Assembly: GCA_009843725.1 (NCBI GenBank) | Contig: VYCX01000177.1 | Span: forward strand, 1 to 5,056 | Length of the DNA: 5,056 bases | DNA from: Boseongicola sp. SB0675_bin_26 | GTDB lineage: Bacteria; Pseudomonadota; Alphaproteobacteria; Rhodobacterales; Rhodobacteraceae | Reading direction: 5' to 3' | Shown: positions 1 through 5,056 of the stretch, piece after piece | Position numbering within the stretch: position 1 is the stretch's first letter | How the letters are laid out: every line of letters begins with the position of its first letter | The notes under the pieces: generated by a model | What the model saw: only the letters and a program-made list of their open reading frames with translations | Told to the model about the DNA's origin: nothing | The model's database searches: none | Position numbers and translations under genes: made by a program

Positions 1-1032
1 CTACATCACGATTTGCGTTTTCAGGTCCTGCGGGCGATCGGCGAAGCTGTCGAATGCCGCCTGGATGTCGGCGAGCGGATAGGCCGCACCCGTGAAGGGC
101 GCAGTCATGATCCTGCCATGCACGAGCAGCGTCAGCGCGTCATGCATGTCCTGGCCCATGCCTGCGACGGAGCCCCGGACCGAGTTTTCCTCAAGGATCG
201 TTGTCAGGATGTCCAAGTTGAGCGACTCACCCGGTTCGGTCAGTCCGAAGACCATGAGATGGCCGCCCTTGCGCACGAGTTCCTGCGCTTCGGCGTAGAG
301 CGCCGGACTGCCGACGCTTTCGATCACGATGTCCGTGCCGCGCCGGTCGGTGGCGTCCATCACGGCCGCGTTCAGTTTCGCCGGATCACTGACGCCGACG
401 TCGGCTCCGGCATCGAGGGCCATCTGCACGCGCTCGGGACTGATGTCCGATACGATGATCGGGGCTGCGCCGATCGTGCGCATGAGCTGGACATGCAGGT
501 TGCCGATGGGACCGGCACCGATGACGGTGACCGACTGGCCGAAGGTGACCTTCGACTTGCGGGCGGCGCGCACGACGCAGGCAAGCGGCTCGGTCAGCGC
601 CAGAATCTCGGGCCCCACATGCTCCGGCGCGGGAATGGCCAGCCGCGCCGGCACCGAGAGAAATTCCGCGAAGGCGCCGTCGATGGTGATGCCGATCTGC
701 TGCATCTTCGGACAGTTCAGGATCTCGTTCTGGCGGCACCAGTAGCAGCGGGTGCAGCCAATGTTCATGTCGACGACAACGGGCTGGCCTTCCTCGAGAT
801 CCGCGACATTCGGCCCGAGCGCCGCGACATGGCCGGTGAACTCATGACCAGGCACCATCGGCAGGCTCTCGAGCGCATAGGCCCCGTGGAAGATGTGCAT
901 GTCGGTGCCGCAGATGCCCGTGCGCGCGATGCGGATCAACGCTTCGCCCGGCCCCGGATCGGGACGGTCAACCTCGCGCAGCTCGAACCGGCCCGGCTCC
1001 ACGAGCACCGCTGCACGCATTGAAGCCGTCAC
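1..1032 (-). CDS. Zinc-dependent medium-chain alcohol/polyol dehydrogenase
   Basis: Cytoplasmic oxidoreductase of the medium-chain family (threonine/sorbitol dehydrogenase group, COG1063 type), 343 residues, full family length. Visible motifs, numbered from the GTG start: catalytic-zinc ligands C41 (in GICGTD), H63-E64 (GHE) and E148 (TEPLA); four structural-zinc cysteines C93, C96, C99 and C107; Rossmann loop GAGPIG at 172-177; acidic D196 at the end of the second strand, which in this family favours NAD over NADP. All key residues are present, so it should be active. I chose GTG at 1032-1030 because it overlaps the upstream permease stop (GTGA, 4 bp), a typical coupled junction with a weak GAGCGGGG upstream. 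ATG at 1020-1018 (MRAAVL...) is a real alternative and fits the usual family N terminus. As the last gene after a sugar importer, it probably oxidises the imported sugar or polyol or an early product. The exact substrate cannot be read from the sequence; specific names such as sorbitol or idonate dehydrogenase would be guesses. Confidence 0.93.
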   Translation of the reverse strand: MTASMRAAVLVEPGRFELREVDRPDPGPGEALIRIARTGICGTDMHIFHGAYALESLPMVPGHEFTGHVAALGPNVADLEEGQPVVVDMNIGCTRCYWCRQNEILNCPKMQQIGITIDGAFAEFLSVPARLAIPAPEHVGPEILALTEPLACVVRAARKSKVTFGQSVTVIGAGPIGNLHVQLMRTIGAAPIIVSDISPERVQMALDAGADVGVSDPAKLNAAVMDATDRRGTDIVIESVGSPALYAEAQELVRKGGHLMVFGLTEPGESLNLDILTTILEENSVRGSVAGMGQDMHDALTLLVHGRIMTAPFTGAAYPLADIQAAFDSFADRPQDLKTQIVM

Positions 1033-1973
1033 TTGACGACCCCGCTCAACTTGCTGCGATCAATGGTCAGCGCGATCGCGACGATCAGGACGACGCCGAA
1101 AACCATCTGCTGCTGCGTTGCGCTGACTTCGAGGTAGACCATGGCCGCGCGGATCACCATTACGATCAACGTGCCGATGGCGGTGTTGATCACGCCGCCA
1201 ACCCCACCCGTGAGGGGCGTTCCACCGACGAGCACGGCCACGATTGCCAGGAGAAGGAAGCCGTTTGCCAGGTTCGCGTCGCCGCCCGAAAGCTTGACCG
1301 AGAACACCAGTCCAGCGATCCCTGCAAAGGCTCCGGAAATCGCGAAGGCAAGTATCTTCACGCGATCAACGTTGAGCCCCGAGGCAACTGCCGCGAGTTC
1401 CCCCGAGCCGACCGCCTTCAGCGCTCGCCCGAAGCTCGTCCTTGTCTGGAGAAACCACGCGACAGCCAGCAGCACGATCGCGATGGCCAGTTGGTGCGGC
1501 ACGCCGGCAGTGCTGTCGAACATCCAGCCAAAGCTCGTGTTTCTCTCGGTCACGTCCATGGAAAGCGCGCGTTGGCCTGAAAGGTACTTGGCGGCAGACA
1601 GCGCGACGAAGCCCATCGCAAGCGTCGAGACGAATGACGGCACATACAGCCGGGTGGTCACGAACCCGGACACCGCCCCGAAGAGGAAGCCTGCGAGAAT
1701 GCAGATCACGGCCACGCCGATTCCAAACTGCGAAAGATAGACGGTGGCCACGACCGTCACCATGTTCGCCACCTGCTGCGCCGACAGGTCTATGCCGCCG
1801 ATGTAGATCGCGAATGTCATGCCAAGCGCCATGATGAAGAGCGGCACGACGTCGGTGACCAGAGACAGGAGGCCAAGCGGGTCGAAGAACGCCGGGTTTG
1901 CCGCACCGACAACGCAGACCAGCGCCAGCAATGTCATCCATGGGAAGTGCGGCTTGATGCGTTCTAGGTTCAT
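1029..1973 (-). CDS. Sugar ABC transporter permease, RbsC-type (second permease)
   Basis: Inner-membrane permease of the BPD_transp_2 / RbsC family, 314 residues, close to the usual length. The first membrane segment lies at about residues 12-30, and further hydrophobic segments run through to about 305. Family landmarks are GGIDLS at 59-64, PSFVSTLAMGFV at 112-123, a cytoplasmic loop with VGSGELAAVASGLNVDRVK at 188-206 (the region that usually contacts the ATPase), VGGT at 249-252 and GGVGG at 256-260. The start is ATG 1973-1971, preceded by GAGGA at 1986-1982 with an 8-nt spacer. That site overlaps the TGA of the ATPase gene, and the gene gap is 11 bp. The open frame runs upstream to 2249, but that stretch lies inside the ATPase gene and is not permease-like. 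It differs from the other permease (3501-4544) in length and in many loops, so the two probably form a heteromeric channel. The ligand is unknown. Confidence 0.95.
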   Translation of the reverse strand: MNLERIKPHFPWMTLLALVCVVGAANPAFFDPLGLLSLVTDVVPLFIMALGMTFAIYIGGIDLSAQQVANMVTVVATVYLSQFGIGVAVICILAGFLFGAVSGFVTTRLYVPSFVSTLAMGFVALSAAKYLSGQRALSMDVTERNTSFGWMFDSTAGVPHQLAIAIVLLAVAWFLQTRTSFGRALKAVGSGELAAVASGLNVDRVKILAFAISGAFAGIAGLVFSVKLSGGDANLANGFLLLAIVAVLVGGTPLTGGVGGVINTAIGTLIVMVIRAAMVYLEVSATQQQMVFGVVLIVAIALTIDRSKLSGVVK

Positions 1974-1981
1974 GGGCCGGA

Positions 1982-1986
1982 TCCTC
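1982..1986 (-). promoter_or_regulatory. Shine-Dalgarno site of the second permease, overlapping the ATPase stop
   Basis: GAGGA at 1986-1982 shares two bases with the TGA stop of the ATPase (TGAGGA) and lies 8 nt before ATG 1973. This is the same arrangement as at the permease-ATPase junction, so translation is probably coupled here too. Confidence 0.65.
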
Positions 1987-3490
1987 AGATCATGTGGTGG
2001 ACGAGGTCGTAGAGCGATGGCTTCGCGCCTGGAGTCCCGTCGAAACGCTTCTGGAACTCGCCGTCCTTGATGACGATGATCGTGTGCGAAAGGCCGATCG
2101 CCTCTTCCAGCGTGTCGGCCACGAGCACTATGCCAACGCCGGCGTCGTTCATTTCGCGGACCATTTCGTAGACGTCCTCCTTGGCGCCGATGTCCAGCCC
2201 GCGCGTGGGATGGTCGAGAAGGATGATGTCCGATCCGCCCGAACGCCATTTGGCCAGCACGACCTTCTGCTGGTTGCCGCCGGACAGGCCGCCGCAGTCC
2301 TTGCGGATGTCCGGGGTCTTGATCGCAAGCCTGTCGACCCAGTCCTTCGCCATCTCCTTCTCGTCGCCAACGCGGAGAACGCCAAGGTTTGAATACTTGT
2401 TCAGCTGGCTCAGCGTCATGTTCTCGTAGACGTTCATGCCGTTCACGATGCCCTCGACCTTGCGCTCGCGCGGCACATACCCGACGCCCCGCGCAACTCC
2501 GCCCGTGGCGGTGAAGCGCGCGACCTGCTCGCCCTTGATCGTGATGCTGCCGGATGTCGGGGCCTCAAGCCCGAAAATCGTGCGCAGGATCGCCTCGCGA
2601 CCGGAACCCTCCGTGCCGACGAGACACAGGACTTCGCCGCGATGAAGGTCGAACGAGATGTTGCGGTAGCGGTTGTCCACGCTCACGTTGTCAAATCGAA
2701 TCAGCGGCGCGTCGGCAGCATACGGAGACTGCTTCTGCTCGCGGTAGTACTCCTTGTCGATCTCCCGGCCCACCATCTTGTGCTGTATGTCGTCCACGTC
2801 CGCCTCGTCGCTGTCCACCACGTCGACAACCGCACCGTCCTTCATGACGTAAATGCGATCGGAGAGCTCCAGGACCTCGTCGATGCGATGGCTGACGAAA
2901 ATGAACGACGCGCGCTTGGCCAGGTCGCGCACAAGCTGGAACAGCAGCTCCACCTCCTCCTTTGCGAGGACCGACGTGGGTTCGTCCAGCAGGATGACAA
3001 GATCGCCATCGATCCGTTCCTCGAGCGTCAGCACCTTCGCCAGTTCCACGAGCTGGCGCTGCGCAAAGGAAAGCTGGGACGTCACGGCCGCGGGGTCGAC
3101 GTCGAGCTTGACCTTTGCCAGCTGACGGCGCGCGGCCTTCGCCATGGCTCTCCAGTCGACAATGCCGAACTTCACGAACTGCTGCTCGTAGCCCAGGAAG
3201 ATGTTCTCCATGACCGTCAGGTTGGTGATCAGCGACTGTTCCTGGAACACCATCCCGATCCCGTGATTCATGGCCTGGCGCGGGTTCTGAAAGCGCATGG
3301 TCGTGCCGTCGATCGTGATCGAGCCGCCGTCGGGCTGGTAGGCGCCGTAGATGATCTTCATCAGGGTGGACTTTCCGGCGCCGTTCTCGCCAACGAGACC
3401 CACGATCTCGCCTCGACCGACCTGGAAATCGACCGCCTTCAGCGCGTGAACGCCAGGGAAGTGCTTGTCGACCTTGTTCAGGGCATACAT
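1985..3490 (-). CDS. Sugar ABC transporter ATP-binding protein (double NBD, RbsA/MglA-type)
   Basis: Cytoplasmic ATPase of a carbohydrate-uptake-2 importer: 501 residues with two fused nucleotide-binding domains (NBD), the usual length. NBD1 (about 1-245): Walker A GENGAGKST 34-42, Q83 in VFQEQ, signature LSFAQ 140-144 (a variant of LSGGQ), Walker B LLDEP 167-171 with E170, switch H201 in VSHRIDE. NBD2 (about 262-501): Walker A region GTEGSGRE 292-299 with Arg/Glu instead of Lys/Ser, canonical signature LSGGNQQ 402-408, Walker B LLDHP 424-428 with H427 where Glu is expected, and VADTLEE at 457-463 with no switch His. One composite site (Walker A/B of NBD1 plus signature of NBD2) looks intact and the other degenerate. 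The ATG at 3490-3488 is chosen because AGGA (3502-3499) lies 8 nt upstream, overlapping the permease stop TAG, and because MYALNKVDKHFPGVHAL fits the family N terminus. The frame is open to 3544, but those 18 extra residues are unlike the family. Confidence 0.96.
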   Translation of the reverse strand: MYALNKVDKHFPGVHALKAVDFQVGRGEIVGLVGENGAGKSTLMKIIYGAYQPDGGSITIDGTTMRFQNPRQAMNHGIGMVFQEQSLITNLTVMENIFLGYEQQFVKFGIVDWRAMAKAARRQLAKVKLDVDPAAVTSQLSFAQRQLVELAKVLTLEERIDGDLVILLDEPTSVLAKEEVELLFQLVRDLAKRASFIFVSHRIDEVLELSDRIYVMKDGAVVDVVDSDEADVDDIQHKMVGREIDKEYYREQKQSPYAADAPLIRFDNVSVDNRYRNISFDLHRGEVLCLVGTEGSGREAILRTIFGLEAPTSGSITIKGEQVARFTATGGVARGVGYVPRERKVEGIVNGMNVYENMTLSQLNKYSNLGVLRVGDEKEMAKDWVDRLAIKTPDIRKDCGGLSGGNQQKVVLAKWRSGGSDIILLDHPTRGLDIGAKEDVYEMVREMNDAGVGIVLVADTLEEAIGLSHTIIVIKDGEFQKRFDGTPGAKPSLYDLVHHMI

Positions 3491-3498
3491 GGAGCCGT

Positions 3499-3502
3499 TC
3501 CT
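3499..3502 (-). promoter_or_regulatory. Shine-Dalgarno site of the ATPase, overlapping the permease stop
   Basis: AGGA at 3502-3499 overlaps the TAG stop of the first permease (TAGGA) and lies 8 nt before ATG 3490. Ribosomes ending the permease would sit on this site, which suggests coupled translation. It fixes the ATPase start at 3490. Confidence 0.65.
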
Positions 3503-4544
3503 ATTTGACGAAGGTGACCGACCTGCGATTGGTCGAAAGCGCAACCGCCAGGATCACGAGCGCGCCAAGGACGCCGTCCTGCACGTATGGCGGCAACCCG
3601 ATCACGACCATTCCGTTGTTGATGACATTGACGATCTGCACGCCGACGAGCGTGTTCCAGACGCCGCCGATTCCGCCCCATAGCGCCGTGCCGCCGACCA
3701 CGACGGCGGTGATCGACACGAACATGAAGTTGTTGCCGGTTGCGGTCTCCGCGATGCCGATGCGGCCCACGGCCAGCAGGGCGCCTACGGCGAAGAAGAT
3801 GCCGGCCAGCGTGAACCCCATGATGCGCACTCGGGCCACGTTCAGGCCGCTGGACTGCGCCAGCTGCTCGCCGCCACCCACTGCATAGAAGTTCCGGCCC
3901 AGAGCAGTGTGGGACTGAATGAACCAGGCAAGCAGAAGAAAGGCCAGCGCCACGTAGCACATGATGGGGAAGTTCAGCCAGCGCACTGTCAGGAGCGAAC
4001 GGAACAGCTCGTCCTCGACCCGCAGCCGGTCGCCTCCGGTCAGAAGCAGGGCGAGGCCGGTGCCCACGAAGCCCATCGCCAGGGACGCCATGAAACTCGG
4101 AATCTTGAGCCGGACATGAATCATCCCGTTGACGAAACCCAGAATAGCTCCAACCACGAGAGCCAGCGGAATTGCCAGCCAGGCCCAGCTTGCCAAGGTG
4201 CCGCCCCAGCCGAGGAATGCAAACGCGAAAAGGACGGCGCATACCGAGATCGTGCCTTCCATCGAGAGATCGATGGAACCCATGATGATGATGAAGGTCG
4301 CGCCGACCGCCACCATGAGCGCCGGCGTGGCCGCGATGCCGATGCGGGCCCCGTTTCTTATTGAGAAGAAACGAGAATCAAGAAGATAGACGTGTTCCTT
4401 GCCTTCCAGAAGATCGGACAGGAATTCAAAGAACGGAAACAGCAGAACCAGGGCGACGAGCACCAGAATCGGAGCCCATCTGACGATCCGGTCCCTCGTC
4501 AGCAACCCGCCGAGGGCTTCCGTCTGCGCGGATATGTCGGTCAT
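3501..4544 (-). CDS. Sugar ABC transporter permease, RbsC-type (first permease)
   Basis: Inner-membrane permease of the BPD_transp_2 / RbsC family, 347 residues from the chosen start. A cytoplasmic N-terminal stretch of about 22 residues is followed by a first membrane segment (about 23-42), then a polar stretch of about 25 residues (about 43-68, with LLEGKEHVYLLDSRFFS), longer than in the second permease. Landmarks are GSIDLS 89-94, PSFMASLAMGFV 149-160, a cytoplasmic coupling-type loop GGGEQLAQSSGLNVARVR 223-240, VVGGT 282-286 and GGIGG 290-294. The start ATG 4544-4542 is decided by a strong GGAGG at 4557-4553 with an 8-nt spacer. An in-frame ATG 30 bases upstream (4574) has no comparable site and would add MSGSGTEGRT. 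The stop (3501) lies 10 bp before the ATPase start. It is expected to pair with the second permease and with the ATPase to carry the ligand handed over by the binding protein. Confidence 0.94.
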   Translation of the reverse strand: MTDISAQTEALGGLLTRDRIVRWAPILVLVALVLLFPFFEFLSDLLEGKEHVYLLDSRFFSIRNGARIGIAATPALMVAVGATFIIIMGSIDLSMEGTISVCAVLFAFAFLGWGGTLASWAWLAIPLALVVGAILGFVNGMIHVRLKIPSFMASLAMGFVGTGLALLLTGGDRLRVEDELFRSLLTVRWLNFPIMCYVALAFLLLAWFIQSHTALGRNFYAVGGGEQLAQSSGLNVARVRIMGFTLAGIFFAVGALLAVGRIGIAETATGNNFMFVSITAVVVGGTALWGGIGGVWNTLVGVQIVNVINNGMVVIGLPPYVQDGVLGALVILAVALSTNRRSVTFVK

Positions 4545-4552
4545 CGTCCGGC

Positions 4553-4557
4553 CCTCC
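4553..4557 (-). promoter_or_regulatory. Shine-Dalgarno site deciding the first-permease start
   Basis: GGAGG reads 5' to 3' from 4557 to 4553, with an 8-nt spacer to ATG 4544. It is the strongest ribosome-binding site in the window and the reason for preferring this ATG over the in-frame ATG at 4574, whose nearest AGGA is about 18 nt away. Confidence 0.75.
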
Positions 4558-4572
4558 GTGCCTGAACCGCTC

Positions 4573-4602
4573 ATTGGAAGAGCCGCAATGGGTTCCTGTC
4601 AA
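4573..4602 (-). promoter_or_regulatory. Weak candidate internal promoter before the first permease
   Basis: A perfect -35-like TTGACA lies at 4602-4597, followed after 18 bases by TCCAAT at 4578-4573, which matches 4 of 6 positions of TATAAT but lacks the important second-position A. A second CTTGAC lies 7 bases upstream (4610-4605), making a direct repeat with 4603-4598. Transcription would start near 4566, giving a short leader that contains the GGAGG site of the permease. The -35 is good, the -10 poor and the spacing long, so this may be chance. It could give the membrane genes and dehydrogenase some expression independent of the binding-protein gene. Confidence 0.22.
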
Positions 4603-4631
4603 GAGTCAAGCCGAGGCGTGGTCGGCGAGGC

Positions 4632-4658
4632 GGCGCGGCCGGCCTGACCGGCCACGCC
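4632..4658 (-). other. Strong intergenic mRNA hairpin after the binding-protein gene
   Basis: On the transcribed strand the arms at 4658-4648 and 4642-4632 pair as an 11-bp GC-rich stem (core GGCCGG/CCGGCC) with one G-U wobble and a 5-nt loop, UCAGG. It begins 14 bases past the binding-protein stop. No T run follows, so it is not a classical intrinsic terminator. In many binding-protein-dependent operons, hairpins in this place protect or trim the upstream mRNA, so that the binding protein is made in excess of the membrane parts. Here that role is inferred from position. Partial termination or chance in GC-rich DNA remain possible. Confidence 0.6.
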
Positions 4659-4672
4659 CACTGGTCACCTTG

Positions 4673-5056
4673 TCACTTGTACATGATCTGGCCGTTCGAC
4701 GGGCCCCAGAAGTCCTGCCAGTCGTAAGTCGGCACGTTGTCAAGGTAGTTCGCCTTGAATTCACGCGCGTCGTCCGGCGTGATGAAGATCGTCGGCCCGT
4801 AGAACTCCCGATGCTCGTGCGGCTCGTCCGACGGCTTGAAGTGCCCGACTGCAGCATGATAGGCGAGCGATGCGGTGATGCCTCCGCCCCAATGCGGGTT
4901 GGTGAAGACCGTTGCCAGAATCTTGCCCTCGGCGACCAGGTCAACCGCCTGCGGGTTGCCGTCATAGGTGACGATCGGGACATCCATTCCCTCGGCGCGA
5001 AGCGCCTCGAGAACGCCGTAGCCGATCGTGTCGTTTGCGCAGTGCACGCCGGTGAT
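4673..5056 (-). CDS. Sugar ABC transporter substrate-binding protein, C-terminal part (partial)
   Basis: C-terminal 127 residues of a periplasmic binding protein of the Peripla_BP_4 / RbsB-like type; the N-terminal part, signal peptide and start lie beyond the right edge. The reading frame is open to the last base, so the GTG at 5047 is only an internal valine codon. Visible family features, numbered from the window edge, are HCANDTIGYGVLEAL (5-19), VPIVTYDGNPQAVDLVAEGK (26-45) and ATVFTNPHWGGG (48-59). The AND asparagine (N8) and YDG aspartate (D32) match positions that contact sugar in ribose-binding-type proteins. A longer C-terminal tail follows (about 73-127), aromatic near the end (YDWQDFWGPSNGQIMYK). 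It is the first visible gene of the operon and supplies ligand specificity. The aromatic and Asn/Asp pattern fits a small sugar or polyol, but the other half of the binding site is outside the window, so the ligand is open. Confidence 0.9.
   Translation of the reverse strand: MTGVHCANDTIGYGVLEALRAEGMDVPIVTYDGNPQAVDLVAEGKILATVFTNPHWGGGITASLAYHAAVGHFKPSDEPHEHREFYGPTIFITPDDAREFKANYLDNVPTYDWQDFWGPSNGQIMYK

Noticed and set aside
13..1023. 336-codon open frame on the + strand across nearly the whole dehydrogenase gene
   Set aside because: It is antisense to a gene with complete catalytic motifs. The protein has no recognisable domain and a His/Arg/Asp-rich makeup typical of antisense frames in GC-rich DNA.
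1020..1740. Overlapping + strand frames opposite the second permease
   Set aside because: They have low-complexity composition, no family motifs and a clear antisense relation to a permease with intact landmarks.
2642..3508. 288-codon open frame on the + strand opposite the ATPase
   Set aside because: It lies opposite the well-supported ATPase and has no domain-like sequence, so it is a shadow frame.
3491..3544. N-terminal extension of the ATPase to 3544
   Set aside because: It would overlap the permease gene and add 18 residues not typical of the family; the ATG at 3490 has a good ribosome-binding site.
3478..4242. 254-codon minus-strand frame overlapping the first permease
   Set aside because: It is the same strand in a shifted frame, Arg/Gly/Pro-rich without membrane segments, whereas the permease frame carries all family motifs.
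4545..4574. Upstream ATG at 4574 as the start of the first permease
   Set aside because: It has no ribosome-binding site at normal distance and would add ten residues (MSGSGTEGRT), while the ATG at 4544 has GGAGG with an 8-nt spacer.
4632..4658. Hairpin as a classical rho-independent terminator
   Set aside because: No T run follows the stem on the transcribed strand, and the downstream genes are clearly part of the same transporter.
4606..4983. Minus-strand frame of 125 codons overlapping the binding-protein gene
   Set aside because: It is a Ser/Arg/Thr-rich out-of-frame shadow; the binding-protein frame has recognisable motifs.
1..5056. CRISPR array, tRNA or rRNA, insertion sequence, attachment site or origin
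   Set aside because: I looked for repeat-spacer patterns, tRNA-like folds, transposase motifs and terminal repeats and saw none. Almost all bases are accounted for by the five genes and their short junctions.

Overview
The window is one tightly packed, leftward-running (minus-strand) operon for uptake and probably first oxidation of a sugar or polyol. The DNA is GC-rich, with GC-ending codons, short gene junctions and Shine-Dalgarno sites. By general style and protein sequence it looks like a proteobacterial chromosome or megaplasmid, most likely an alphaproteobacterium of the Rhizobiales/Rhodobacterales kind. That assignment is an inference; the window has no marker gene to fix it.

In transcription order (right to left): the C-terminal part of a periplasmic sugar-binding protein (4673-5056, cut by the window edge); a 128-bp gap holding a strong GC-rich hairpin and a weak candidate promoter; a first RbsC-type permease (3501-4544); a double-domain RbsA/MglA-type ATPase (1985-3490); a second, different RbsC-type permease (1029-1973); and a zinc-dependent medium-chain dehydrogenase (1-1032), whose stop codon is the first three bases of the window. 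Apart from the 128-bp gap, junctions are 10 bp, 11 bp and a 4-bp overlap. Several ribosome-binding sites touch or overlap the preceding stop codon, so translation is probably coupled.

The binding protein would capture the ligand in the periplasm. The two permeases would form a heteromeric membrane channel driven by the single two-domain ATPase. The cytoplasmic dehydrogenase would act on the imported ligand or an early metabolite, probably with NAD. The ligand cannot be named from this sequence. No regulator, kinase, isomerase or mobile element is present.

The set is a recognisable CUT2-type (carbohydrate uptake 2) ABC importer with a dehydrogenase, not a new kind of system. The points worth a second look are the strong asymmetry of the ATPase (one intact composite ATP site, one degraded at several positions, including His for the catalytic Glu), the permease-ATPase-permease order with two distinct permeases, and the hairpin placed just after the binding-protein gene.
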